DNA of 64,000 nucleotides, from assembly GCF_022340605.1 (NCBI RefSeq), contig NZ_JAJDNQ010000027.1:54619-118618 (forward strand), in the 5' to 3' direction. Origin of the DNA: Thiohalocapsa sp. (GTDB lineage: Bacteria > Pseudomonadota > Gammaproteobacteria > Chromatiales > Chromatiaceae). The position numbers and the translations under genes are program-made. The notes under the pieces were generated by a model. The model made no database searches and was not told the DNA's origin. It saw only the letters and a list, made by a program, of their open reading frames with translations. Positions 49,074-61,977 of this stretch are shown in pieces; positions within the stretch are counted from its first letter, which is position 1, and the number at the start of each line of letters is the position of its first letter.

Positions 49074-50891
49074 CTACGTACTCTCCGACCGCACCGCATC
49101 ATGAATCCGCTGCGCGAGCTCCGCGCTGATGCCATCCACCCGCGCAATGTCGTCGGGAGCGGCACGGGTGAGGCCGCGCAGGCCGCCGAAGGCCTTCAGC
49201 AGGCTCTGCCGGCGCTTGGGGCCAACGCCGGGGATGCCCTCCAGCACCGAGGTGCGGCGCGCCTTGTCGCGGCGCTGGCGGTGGCCGGTGATGGCGAAGC
49301 GGTGCGCCTCGTCGCGGATCTGCTGCACCAGATGCAGCGCCGGTGAGTCGGCGCCAAGAATGATGGCCGTTGGCCGCTGCGGCAGCCAGAGCTGCTCAGC
49401 GCCGGCCTTGCGGTCGGGCCCCTTGGCGACGCCCACCAGTTGCAGGCCGGTGACGCCGAGCTCGGCCAGCGACTTGCGCACCGCGCCGAGTTGGCCCTTG
49501 CCGCCGTCGATGAAGAGCAGGTCGGGCATGGGCACCTCGCCCTGTTGCACGCGCCGGTAGCGGCGAGTGAGCGCCTGCTCCATGGCGGCGTAGTCGTCGC
49601 CGGGAGTGATGCCCTCGATGTTGAAGCGGCGGTAGTCGGACTTGCGCGGTCCCTCGGCGTCGAACACCACGCAGGAGGCCACTGTCAGCTCGCCACGGGT
49701 GTGGCTGATGTCGAAGCACTCCATGCGGGCCGGCAGCTCGTCGAGGTCCAGCGCGTCGCGCAGCGCCTCCAGGCGACGGCCGTAGCCGGCGCGACTGCCG
49801 AGGCGGGACTTGAGCGCGAGCTCGGCGTTCTCCCGGGCCATGTCGAGCCAGCGGGCGCGGTCGCCGCGCACGCGGTGGCGGATGGCGACGCGCCGACCTG
49901 CTTGCTCGCTGAAGGCGGTCTCCAGGAAGTCGCGCTCGTCGGGCTCGGTGCTCACCAGGATCTCCGGCGGGATCTCCTTGTCGGCGTAGAACTGCGCCAG
50001 GAAGGCCGCGAGCACCGCCTCCAGCCCCTCGGAGTCCGGCACCTGCGGGAAGAACGCCTTGTTGCCCAGGTTGCGCCCGGCGCGGATGAAAAACACCTGC
50101 ACGCAGACGGTGCCGCCCGCCTCGGTGGCGGCGACGATGTCGAGGTCGCCGTGATCGCCGGCGACGTACTGGCGCTGCTGGATGCGCCGCAAGGTCGCGA
50201 TCTGGTCGCGCAGCCGCGCGGCGCGCTCGAACTCCAAGGCCTCGGCGGCCTGTTCCATGCGCTCGGCCAGCTCGGCGATCACCTCGTCGGTGCGCCCCTC
50301 CAGGAACTTGATGCTGTGGGCCACGTCCAGGGCGTAGTCCTTGGGCGAGATGAAGCCGACACAGGGCGCGGTGCAGCGCTTGATCTGGTATTGCAGGCAG
50401 GGCCGGGTGCGGGTGCTGTAGAAAGTGTCCTCGCACTGGCGCACCGGGAACAGCTTCTGCAACAGTTGCAGGGTCTCGCGGGTGGCCCAGGCGCTCGGAT
50501 AGGGGCCGAAGTACTTGTCCGCCTTGCTTCGCCGCGGTCCGCGGTAGAAGTACAGCGCCGGGAAGTTGTCACCAGCGGTGAGGCGGATGTAGGGATAGCT
50601 CTTGTCGTCGCGCAGCAGCACGTTGAAGCGCGGCTTGTGCGCCTTGATGAGGTTGTTCTCCAGCAGCAGCGCCTCGCCCTCGGTGCGAGTCACCGTCACC
50701 TGGATGTCGGCGATCTGGCCCACCATCACCACCAGCCGGCGATTCAGCGCGCGGCCGAAGTAGCTCGCCACCCGGCGCTTGAGGTCCTTCGCCTTGCCCA
50801 CGTAGAGCACGTTCCCCTCCGCGTCCAGCATCCGATAGACGCCAGGCTTGGGCGGGATCTGTTTGAGGGCGGCGCGGTGGTCGAACGACAT
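49074..50891 (-). CDS. uvrC: Excinuclease ABC subunit C
   Basis: UvrC makes both incisions in nucleotide excision repair. The 605-residue protein has an N-terminal GIY-YIG nuclease (KPGVYRMLDAEGNVLYVGKA), the UvrB-interaction region near residue 205, the C-terminal RNase H-like nuclease (ECFDISHTRGE and LLFIDGGKGQL), and tandem helix-hairpin-helix motifs (GIPGVGPKRRQSLLKAFGG). Length matches E. coli (610). No strong ribosome site; the leader is a heptamer array. Confidence 0.95.
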   Translation of the reverse strand: MSFDHRAALKQIPPKPGVYRMLDAEGNVLYVGKAKDLKRRVASYFGRALNRRLVVMVGQIADIQVTVTRTEGEALLLENNLIKAHKPRFNVLLRDDKSYPYIRLTAGDNFPALYFYRGPRRSKADKYFGPYPSAWATRETLQLLQKLFPVRQCEDTFYSTRTRPCLQYQIKRCTAPCVGFISPKDYALDVAHSIKFLEGRTDEVIAELAERMEQAAEALEFERAARLRDQIATLRRIQQRQYVAGDHGDLDIVAATEAGGTVCVQVFFIRAGRNLGNKAFFPQVPDSEGLEAVLAAFLAQFYADKEIPPEILVSTEPDERDFLETAFSEQAGRRVAIRHRVRGDRARWLDMARENAELALKSRLGSRAGYGRRLEALRDALDLDELPARMECFDISHTRGELTVASCVVFDAEGPRKSDYRRFNIEGITPGDDYAAMEQALTRRYRRVQQGEVPMPDLLFIDGGKGQLGAVRKSLAELGVTGLQLVGVAKGPDRKAGAEQLWLPQRPTAIILGADSPALHLVQQIRDEAHRFAITGHRQRRDKARRTSVLEGIPGVGPKRRQSLLKAFGGLRGLTRAAPDDIARVDGISAELAQRIHDAVRSEST

Positions 50892-50928
50892 AGGGAAGTG
50901 CGGGGTGCGAGCGAAGTGCGGGAGGCGG

Positions 50929-51017
50929 GGTGCGGGGTGCGGGGTGCGGGGTGCGGGGTGCGGCGGCAGTTGGGGCAGTTCCCACGCACTACGCACTACG
51001 CACTAAGCACTACGCAA
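50929..51017. repeat. Heptamer tandem repeats upstream of uvrC
   Basis: GGGTGCG units at 50929-50964 and CACTACG-type units at 50985-51016, on the uvrC leader. Related AGTACGT units lie beyond the other end of uvrC (49062-49083). Confidence 0.85.
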
Positions 51018-51054
51018 CAAAATTCGCGCTACGCAGGAAAATTCAAACTCCGCA

Positions 51055-51705
51055 CTATCGTTCCATACTCAACTCCCGACACCGCCCAACCACAGCGTCG
51101 AACATCGCCTCGGTGAGCCGCCCCGTCTGCGTGTTGTAGCGGCTGCAATGGTAAGAGTCCACGAGCGTCATACCGTTCGGCAACGCATGCTCGGCGCCGT
51201 GGCCGAAGCGCCAGGCGGCCTGCTTGAGCCCGAGCGCCCGCAGCGCGGCGCCGTGGGCCACCCGGCCCAGGGCCAGCAGCACGGCGCCGTCGGGCAGCCT
51301 GGCCAGATCGGCGGCAAGGAAGTCGTTGCAGGTGCGCACCTCGTCGGTGGTGGGCTTGTTCTCGGGCGGCAGGCACTTCACCGCATTGTTGATGCGGCAG
51401 CCCCGCAGCACGAGCCCGTCGTCGGCGGCCACGGACTGAGGCGCTGACCCGAAGCCGTGGCGGTGCAAGGTCGCATAGAGCAGGATGCCGGCGTAGTCAC
51501 CGGTGAATGGCCGGCCGGTGCGGTTGGCGCCGTGCAGCCCGGGGGCAAGGCCAACGATGAGCAACCGCGCCGCCGGGTCACCGAAGGGCGGCACCGGCCT
51601 GGCATAGTAGTCCGGATGCGCGCGGCGCACCGCGTCGAGATGGCTCGCGAGGCGCGGGCAGCGGCGGCAGGCGGGGTCGAAGGTCGCGTCCGGGTACTGG
51701 CTCAA
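51055..51705 (-). CDS. Family 5 uracil-DNA glycosylase
   Basis: A 216-residue uracil-DNA glycosylase. Motif A is in LLIVGLAPGLHGANRTGRPF and the C-terminal motif is in SYHCSRYNTQTGRLT, the pattern of family 5 (UdgB) rather than UNG. Four cysteines (ACRRCPRL and later) suit the iron-sulfur cluster of families 4 and 5. The start seems to be TTG at 51705 with GGAG nine bases upstream. It is inserted between gacA/uvrY and uvrC, a fitting repair neighbour. Confidence 0.9.
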   Translation of the reverse strand: MSQYPDATFDPACRRCPRLASHLDAVRRAHPDYYARPVPPFGDPAARLLIVGLAPGLHGANRTGRPFTGDYAGILLYATLHRHGFGSAPQSVAADDGLVLRGCRINNAVKCLPPENKPTTDEVRTCNDFLAADLARLPDGAVLLALGRVAHGAALRALGLKQAAWRFGHGAEHALPNGMTLVDSYHCSRYNTQTGRLTEAMFDAVVGRCRELSMER

Positions 51706-51757
51706 GGCGCCGGCTCCGAATGAAAGCCCCGCGCAACGCCGTAGCCGCCGCGCCGGC

Positions 51758-52408
51758 TCACGTCTCGGTCTCCTTGATGATGCCGTGGCGATAGGCGAGC
51801 CGGGTGAGCTCCACGTCGGTGGTGATGCCCAGCTTCTCGAAGATACGCTGGCGATAGGTGCTGACAGTCTTCTGGCTCAGTGACAGGCATTGGGCGATTT
51901 CGTGGTTGCGGCGGGCGTCGAGGATCATGAGCGTCACCTGCATCTCGCGCGGCGACAGGTCCGCGAACGGCGTCTCCTTGGTACCCCGCCAACCGGCCAC
52001 CATGCGCCGCTGCGCGAGCCGCGCGTCGACATAGGGCAAGCCGCGCTCCACCGCGCGAATGGCGTCGAGCAGTTCCTTCGCGGGGCAGCCCTTGGTGAGA
52101 TAGCCGATGGCGCCCGCGTCGTGCAACTGCGTCGGCAGAGGCTCCTCGCTCAGCGCCGACAGCACGATGATGCGCAAGTTGGGCAGCATCCGCGTGAGTC
52201 GGCGGGTCGCCTCGATACCGCCCATGCCGCCCGGCATGTTGATGTCCATCAGCACCACGTCCGGTGATGCGCCTTGCTGCACCAGCGCGATGGCATCCTC
52301 GCCGCTCTGCGCCTCGCCCACCACGGCGAGATCGACCGCAGATGCGAAGATGGACCGCAGGCCCTCGCGCACCAGTTGGTGATCGTCGACGATCATGAGC
52401 TTGATCAT
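51758..52408 (-). CDS. uvrY: GacA/UvrY-family response regulator
   Basis: A 216-residue NarL-type regulator. The receiver domain has IVDDHQ and the phospho-acceptor Asp54 region VVLMDINMPG. The C-terminal LuxR-type helix-turn-helix is LSPREMQVTLMILDARRNHEIAQCLSLSQKTVSTYRQRIFEKL. Position upstream of uvrC is the conserved gammaproteobacterial arrangement for UvrY/GacA, partner of BarA/GacS controlling small RsmB/CsrB RNAs. The cognate kinase is not in the window. Confidence 0.92.
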   Translation of the reverse strand: MIKLMIVDDHQLVREGLRSIFASAVDLAVVGEAQSGEDAIALVQQGASPDVVLMDINMPGGMGGIEATRRLTRMLPNLRIIVLSALSEEPLPTQLHDAGAIGYLTKGCPAKELLDAIRAVERGLPYVDARLAQRRMVAGWRGTKETPFADLSPREMQVTLMILDARRNHEIAQCLSLSQKTVSTYRQRIFEKLGITTDVELTRLAYRHGIIKETET

Positions 52409-52615
52409 GGATGCCCCCCGACCCGCGGCGACCTCATTCCGGCCGCCTGCCCGGATACGTGTTGTTCTGCGACCGTCAACCCTACCCCCATGAACCGATC
52501 AAGCGGAAAGTAGCACCTTGCTGGGTCTGAGCCGGCTTTGCCCCCGCAACCCGACAGCCGCAGCACGAGTGGCGACACGCGACATGGTAACGTCCCGCAA
52601 GTATGCTTGGGACCG

Positions 52616-53785
52616 ATGATTACGATCGCGCACCAACCGGATTATCAGGGTGGCGGCATCGTCAACCTGACGGCGACGTTGATCGCGGCCCGCGGCGGCC
52701 GCGCCGCGCTGCCGGAACTGAGCGCCCTGCCCGCCCAAGCCCTCGCTGATGTTCCTCACATCGTCCTGCTGGTGCTCGACGGCCTCGGCAGCCGCTGGCT
52801 CGCACGGCACGGCGCCGGGTCCGCGCTGGCGGCACACCGTATCGGCGAGCTGACGTCCGTCTTCCCACCCACAACGGCGACCGCCATCACCACCTATCTC
52901 ACCGGCGATGCGCCACAGCAGCATGGGCTCACCGGCTGGTTCACCTGGCTCCGGGAGTTGGGCTGCGTGATGACCGTGCTGCCCGGGACGCCGCGCTACG
53001 GCGGCGTCGGCTACACGAGCGCCGGCGTGGACCTGCCGGCGCTGCTGGGTCACCGCTCCATCTTCGAGCGCCTGGCGACACCCTCGGTGGCCGTCTCGCC
53101 CGCCCATATCGCCCGCTCGGACTTCAATCTGGCGCACTTGGGGCCGGCCCAACTTCTGCCCTATAAGGGCCTGAAGCAGATGTTCAGGCGCGCCGCCCGC
53201 GCCATCCGCCGCGCCCGCGAGCCGAGCTATTTTTATCTCTACTGGCCAGGCCTGGACGGCATCGGCCACGAGCGGGGCATCGACAGCCCCGAGGCGCTGG
53301 CCCACTTCCACGCCATCGATGCGCTCTACGCACGCTTCCTGCGCAACATCGCCGGCACCGACACCGCCGTGCTGGTGAGCGCGGACCACGGCCACCTCGA
53401 CTGCCGGCCCGAGGACGTCGTGCAGCTCGCCGATCACCCGGTGCTGGCCGACTGCCTCACCCTACCCCTCTGCGGCGAGCCCCGGGCCGCGTTCTGCTAT
53501 GTGCGCGCGGACCGCGTCGAGCGCTTCACCGCTTACTGCCGGGACGTGCTCGGCGAGCGGTTCGACCTCCATCGCAGCCAAGACCTGCTCGACGCCGGCC
53601 TTTTCGGCACCGGCGCCCCACATCCGAGGCTCGCCGAGCGCATCGGCGACTACACCCTGCTGGCCCGCGGCCGGGCCGTCATCCACGACCAGCTACCGAC
53701 CGAGAAGGGCTTCAGGCAGATCGGCGTGCACGGGGGCCTGAGCCCCGAGGAGCTGTACGTGCCGCTGTCCCTGGCGCGGGTGTGA
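52616..53785 (+). CDS. Alkaline-phosphatase-superfamily phosphodiesterase/pyrophosphatase
   Basis: A 389-residue protein of the type I phosphodiesterase/nucleotide pyrophosphatase group. Metal-site motifs: IVLLVLDGLGSRWL, the nucleophile Thr in PPTTATAITTYLTG, GLDGIGHERG and SADHGHLD. Cytoplasmic, no signal peptide. Substrate unknown. The ATG at 52616 lies only about 9 bases after a TATGCT -10-like hexamer, so the message could be nearly leaderless. Divergent from gacA. Confidence 0.85.
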   Translation: MITIAHQPDYQGGGIVNLTATLIAARGGRAALPELSALPAQALADVPHIVLLVLDGLGSRWLARHGAGSALAAHRIGELTSVFPPTTATAITTYLTGDAPQQHGLTGWFTWLRELGCVMTVLPGTPRYGGVGYTSAGVDLPALLGHRSIFERLATPSVAVSPAHIARSDFNLAHLGPAQLLPYKGLKQMFRRAARAIRRAREPSYFYLYWPGLDGIGHERGIDSPEALAHFHAIDALYARFLRNIAGTDTAVLVSADHGHLDCRPEDVVQLADHPVLADCLTLPLCGEPRAAFCYVRADRVERFTAYCRDVLGERFDLHRSQDLLDAGLFGTGAPHPRLAERIGDYTLLARGRAVIHDQLPTEKGFRQIGVHGGLSPEELYVPLSLARV

Positions 53786-53816
53786 CCGCGACGCCGGATC
53801 AAGCACCGGCCCGTAG

Positions 53817-53844
53817 GTCGGGCTGAGCGATAGTGAAGCCCGAC
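53817..53844. repeat. REP-like hairpin GTCGGGCT, copy 2
   Basis: Arms GTCGGGCT and AGCCCGAC, loop GAGCGATAGTGA. Confidence 0.7.
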
Positions 53845-53992
53845 TCCGCGCCAAAGAGGTGGTTGGCGCAGGTCAGCGCCCAGGGGTGGTGAGCTCCGCG
53901 GCGGAGTGCGGCTGCCGCAGGCTGAGCGCGCACAGCAGGCCGACCTCCAGCAGTCTGGTGCTTCGCTGCGGCAATTCCGAGACCGGACTCCC

Positions 53993-54114
<122 letters not shown>

Positions 54115-54173
54115 CTAGTCGCGGCGGCACGGCCTGGCGTGTCGCCGGGTGGCCAATATCACCCCAGCCGAAC

Positions 54174-57821
<3,648 letters not shown>

Positions 57822-58311
57822 GGGATGGCTCGGGAGGGCGATGGGCTCGGCTGAAGCTGGACTGCCGGATTCTACGCGTTGCCGTCCGCGACCGTGGCTG
57901 GCGCCGACCGCACGTCGGCGCTCGCGCCCGTTGAGTCCATGCGAGGCGAAAATGCAAGCCTCGAAGCCATCACCAAGCGGCCAATTGTCATGTTCCCCTG
58001 CGATTGCTACGTGTATTCTTTGTATTGCACACGAGGGTGATCCGTCCACGGACACCCCGGTTTGCAGCGGGTAGCAAGCTGTGATTGGCCCCGGGAACGG
58101 GCAGGACGAGTCCTGTGGACAGGCGGGGCACGAGGCCCACCAAACACCGGACGACCGTCACGCCTTGCCGCAGCGGCGGCGATGCGTCGAGCAGTTCCAC
58201 ACGGGCCGCGGTGGTGCGCGGGCCGCGGCGGTTTCGCGACGGCCAGCCGGACATGCCGAATCGGCAGCGCCCGCACCTTCCGGTGCCTGCCACAATCGCC
58301 GGCAGGCTGTC
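57822..58311. other. Divergent region of dnaE and the GGDEF/EAL gene
   Basis: About 490 bp. It carries small hairpins, for example GGGTGATCCGT/ACGGACACCC near 58034-58057. I could match no known riboswitch. Probable promoters of both genes. Confidence 0.4.
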
Positions 58312-60885
58312 ATGCACATCATCGAGCAGACCAGCACCCGGAGACGCGGCGCAGCCGAGGCATGGACCTGCGCCGTCGGTTCCGCGGCACTGGCACTTGT
58401 CGTCGTGCTCATCATGGTCTCGGCACCGCCGGCGGCCTCTGCGCACGTGGCCGCATGGGCAGAACCTGCGCTGTTCCAGCCCGCCCGAGAAGCGGCCGCG
58501 CCGTGGCTCACTCATTACCGCGAGCTCGCGGCCACGCAGCCCACGGACTGTGCGCCGACGAGCATCCCGGCACTGCCCCCCGGGGTGCGCACCGGCGCCT
58601 TCGTCTTCGCCCGGCTCGCCGGCCTGACCTTCCCCGAGCCCGGCATCGTCTATACCCGCGACAGCATCGTCGAGCGGCTGCTGGTGCTGGCCGAGGACGC
58701 CCGGGGCTGCGTGCACGCGGGCCTGTCCGGCCGAGCGCTGCCGATGGGCGAGCGCACGGTTGCCAGCCCACTGGCCAACACGCGGGTGCCGGCGGCGCTC
58801 GGCGACACGCCGCCGGTGGCCGTCGTCGCCGACGCCAAGGCCGTTCGAGAATGGATTGAGTATGCGCCGGAAAGCCGCTTCCGGACTTTGTCCGCACGCC
58901 AGTGGACCCAGCTTGGCGCCTACACCGGGATGTTGGCGGTGCTGCTGCTGGTGGGGCTCGGCTTCGTCGCCTGGCAGCGCAACGCCTTCGCCCTGGCCTA
59001 CGTGGTATACCTGCTCACGCTGCAGTTCTACCAGCTTCAGGCGCTCGGTCTCGGCCCGGCCTGGATACCCTTCTGGCCGACGCATACGCGGATGATGCAA
59101 GCGCTCGCCGTCGCGCTGGTGGTGCCGGGCATTACCGGCGTGGTGCTGACCTTTCTGCGCCCGCGCCGCGGGCTGACGCTCACTATTGCCGCCGGCGTCG
59201 CCCTCGCATCCGCAGCCTTTCTCAGCTCCGCCTGGACCACTTGGAGCTACCGGCTGGGAGCCGCCGTACTCGCCGTGCTGGCGGTTCTGGTGCTCTCGCT
59301 GCTGGCGCGCCGGCTACGCGACGCGGATGCAGCACTGCGCTGGTTCGCGGCCGGTCTCGGCGCCTCGATGCTCGGCGGCGGGCTGCAGGCCACCTCCATC
59401 GCCGTGGACAGCGTCGCGCTGCCGGGCGTGGTCTCGGTGGCCTTCCCCATTGGCAATCTGGTGGAGTCCATCTGCTGGCTCATTGCACTGACACTCAAGT
59501 TCCGCGCCGAGCAGGCCGAGGATCGCAGGCAACTCTGGTGGACCGCGTACCACGACCCGGTGACGGGCCTGCATAACCGCCACTGGCTGCGTGAAGAGCT
59601 CGACCGGACCCTGAGCAAGGCTGAACGCCAACCGGGCATCCAGCGCCAAGTGCTGTTGCTGGACCTGGACGACTTCAGGCAGGTGAACGTCTGCTGCGGC
59701 CACGCCGGCGGCGACGCGATACTGCGCGACGTCGGTGCCGCGCTGCAACGCGTGCTGGAGCCCGGCGAGTCGATCGGGCGCTTCGGCGGCGACGAGTTCC
59801 TGGTGATGCTGCGCGCGGGCCAGGAGCCCTGCGCGGCGGAGGGCCGGGCGAGCAGCATCCTGGCCAAGCTGGCGGAGCCGATGCGCTGCGGCGCACGCGA
59901 ACTGCGGCTCAAAGCCAGCATCGGCATCGTTACCCTGAATGCGCGCTACGCCCGCGTGGACGACATCATTGCCGATGCGGGTCTCGCGCAGGACGCGGCG
60001 CGGCAGCGCGGCGGCAACAGGGCGGTTCGCTTCGAGGCATCCATGCGCAGCGAGCAGCAGGCGCATGAGCGCCTGCGCAGGGAGCTTGTCCGGTCGCTAC
60101 GGGCGGAGCAATTCCTGTTGCACTACCAGCCCGTGGTGGCGCTGGACACGGGGCGGCCGCTGGGCTGCGAGGCCCTGCTGCGCTGGCAGCATCCGACGCG
60201 CGGCCTGCTGCCGGCGGCGCAGTTCGTCCCCTACGCCGTGGCCGGCGGACTCATCCGCGAATTGGGCTATCGCGTCATCCACCTCGCGTGCAGGCAGCTG
60301 TGCGAGTGGCAGCAGCATCAGACCTGGTACCAGGGCGAGTACCTGAGCATCAACCTATCCGTGTCGCAGCTCGGCGACGAGCGCCTGCTGGCGGAGGTCA
60401 GGCGTGCCATGGACAAGTACGGCATCGATCCGAGCGCCCTGCGCTTCGAGATCCCGGAAGCGGCGCTGACCAACGATCACCCGCACATCAGTGCCTGGCG
60501 CGAGCGCCTGCTCGGCCAGCAACTGCTGGTGTGCCTGGATGGCTTCGGGGCCGGTCGGACGCCGGTGGCCCCACTCGCGGACCTCAGCTTCGACACCATC
60601 AAGCTGGACCGCACACTGGCCGCGGGCGTGACACACCAGGGGCGCGCTCAGGCGCTGGTGCAAGCCGGGGTCTCCCTCGGCAGGCATTTCAGCAGCCTGG
60701 TGGTCGCCACGGGCATTCAGACGCGCGAACAGTTGGAAGCCTTCAAGCAGCTCGGCTGCGGCTATGGGCAGGGCGACTACCTGGCCCCGGCCATGTCCGC
60801 AGCGGACGTCAACGCCTGGGTCGGCCTATTCCAGTCCGAGCGCCCGATGGGGTCGATGTCGCTGTCGGATTCGCGGCTGCACTGA
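58312..60885 (+). CDS. Membrane GGDEF protein with degenerate EAL domain
   Basis: An 857-residue protein: an N-terminal membrane/signal segment (residues 20-45), a periplasmic part to about 200, then a run of membrane helices (about 205-400) like 7TMR-DISM sensors. A GGDEF domain follows with an intact FGGDEFLVML (about residue 491), then an EAL domain. EALLRW (about 618) and SINLSVSQ are kept, but DDFG reads LDGFGAG, the EGVET glutamate is lost (ATGIQTRE) and ELTES reads EIPEA. It is therefore probably a diguanylate cyclase whose EAL part only binds or regulates. The start was chosen for MHIIEQTS with a GGCAGG site. Confidence 0.88.
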   Translation: MHIIEQTSTRRRGAAEAWTCAVGSAALALVVVLIMVSAPPAASAHVAAWAEPALFQPAREAAAPWLTHYRELAATQPTDCAPTSIPALPPGVRTGAFVFARLAGLTFPEPGIVYTRDSIVERLLVLAEDARGCVHAGLSGRALPMGERTVASPLANTRVPAALGDTPPVAVVADAKAVREWIEYAPESRFRTLSARQWTQLGAYTGMLAVLLLVGLGFVAWQRNAFALAYVVYLLTLQFYQLQALGLGPAWIPFWPTHTRMMQALAVALVVPGITGVVLTFLRPRRGLTLTIAAGVALASAAFLSSAWTTWSYRLGAAVLAVLAVLVLSLLARRLRDADAALRWFAAGLGASMLGGGLQATSIAVDSVALPGVVSVAFPIGNLVESICWLIALTLKFRAEQAEDRRQLWWTAYHDPVTGLHNRHWLREELDRTLSKAERQPGIQRQVLLLDLDDFRQVNVCCGHAGGDAILRDVGAALQRVLEPGESIGRFGGDEFLVMLRAGQEPCAAEGRASSILAKLAEPMRCGARELRLKASIGIVTLNARYARVDDIIADAGLAQDAARQRGGNRAVRFEASMRSEQQAHERLRRELVRSLRAEQFLLHYQPVVALDTGRPLGCEALLRWQHPTRGLLPAAQFVPYAVAGGLIRELGYRVIHLACRQLCEWQQHQTWYQGEYLSINLSVSQLGDERLLAEVRRAMDKYGIDPSALRFEIPEAALTNDHPHISAWRERLLGQQLLVCLDGFGAGRTPVAPLADLSFDTIKLDRTLAAGVTHQGRAQALVQAGVSLGRHFSSLVVATGIQTREQLEAFKQLGCGYGQGDYLAPAMSAADVNAWVGLFQSERPMGSMSLSDSRLH

Positions 60886-60910
60886 GCCCTGCTCATTTAC
60901 CGGCGGACAG

Positions 60911-61090
60911 CTACTCGTTTGCCTCCACCATCGCGCCGTTGCCGTCAGGCGCCTGCACCAGCACCAGCTTGCCCAGCGTGGGATGGCGCAGGGTGGTCAC
61001 GGTGAAGCCGGGAAAGGCACGCTCGGCCACCACCCGCCCCTCCTCCTTCAGGTCCGCCAGGACCGCTGCTTCCGCGTCGATGATGCGCAT
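60911..61090 (-). CDS. Small protein, 59 residues
   Basis: Starts MRIIDAEAAVLADLKEEGRV and ends GNGAMVEANE. It has a textbook AGGAGGAG ribosome site six bases before the ATG and looks like a compact alpha/beta domain. No family recognised. Convergent with the GGDEF/EAL gene. Confidence 0.65.
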   Translation of the reverse strand: MRIIDAEAAVLADLKEEGRVVAERAFPGFTVTTLRHPTLGKLVLVQAPDGNGAMVEANE

Positions 61091-61693
61091 GGATCTCCTC
61101 CTGGGTCTGATCGAGGGCGTCTAAACAAGCCGGCTGATTCCCGATTCTCCCGAGCCACCGCCGTGCACTCGGCCGACGGGGAACGCCGGCACCCGACGGC
61201 GGTCCAACGCCTGCCGGCGCTCCCGGATATAACACAGTAGCGCGCGACGTGCCCGCCCCGCGGGCATGGCGCGAGACAATTCCAGCTTGACGCGCCGGCG
61301 CAGGAGAGACCGGGCAAGTATTGGTCGCAACGCCGAAATCGAGCGCATCGTAGCTCGGGTTACGCTGCGCTAACCCGAGCTATACCCAATACTTGCCCAA
61401 TCTCGGGGGCATGAGGCGATCAAGAGCGCCACCGGAGGCGCTATCGCCCGGGCCTGCTCATCCGTCGCCGCTGAAGACCACCGGCTGATTCCTCGCACCG
61501 ATTGCGCCACCGGACGAACCGTCGATGCAACCGACCGCGAACGGCTGCTGGTAAGCAAGCGTCGTGGCCAAATGTGTGGTGAGTACCGGCTGCCCTGACG
61601 TCGGTGAAGCGCGCCTTGCCGGCATCTTCGCAGAGGGCCGTCGCTGCCCCCGACGACGGGCCGCAGCCAAGCGCGAACCTGAGGCACATCCAT
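61091..61693. other. Intergenic region with a nested inverted repeat
   Basis: About 600 bp. The notable feature is the nested palindrome at 61312-61398. Other frames are not credible. Confidence 0.5.
61312..61398. repeat. Nested inverted repeat containing REP-like hairpin, copy 3
   Basis: Outer arms GGGCAAGTATTGG (61312-61324) and CCAATACTTGCCC (61386-61398) are perfect 13-bp complements. Inside lies the hairpin AGCTCGGGTTA / TAACCCGAGCT (61352-61381). The whole could fold as a long cruciform and resembles a small non-autonomous element. Confidence 0.8.
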
Positions 61694-61894
61694 ATGCCTA
61701 ACCACCCAAAGCACTTCGACGATGGCGATGAAATCCGAATCTGCCCCGCCTGCGGGAGCAAGCAACCGAAGTCCGAGTGCATGCTCGGCACCCGCGGCAC
61801 CCTGATCCAATTCCAGTGCCGCTACTGTGGCTGGGAGTGGATCGAGGGCAGTAGCGAAGACTCGGTGGCCGACGACTTGGCGAGCCACCGTTGA
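61694..61894 (+). CDS. Small zinc-ribbon protein
   Basis: A 66-residue protein starting MPNHPKHFDDGDEIRICPAC. Two CxxC knuckles (CPAC and CRYC) about 23 residues apart form a typical zinc ribbon. A GAGG ribosome site lies about ten bases before the ATG. Function unknown. The acyl-CoA synthetase gene converges on it. Confidence 0.7.
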   Translation: MPNHPKHFDDGDEIRICPACGSKQPKSECMLGTRGTLIQFQCRYCGWEWIEGSSEDSVADDLASHR

Positions 61895-61977
61895 CCGACG
61901 CCCGCGGCGTTGCATCCCCATGGGCCGCGATGCCCCCGCTTCGGCGCGCCAGGGAGGCACCAGCCACGAGCCGCGCG

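Noticed and set aside
58020..58200. Possible riboswitch upstream of the membrane GGDEF gene
   Set aside because: Hairpins are present but none of the conserved c-di-GMP or cobalamin core sequences can be found.
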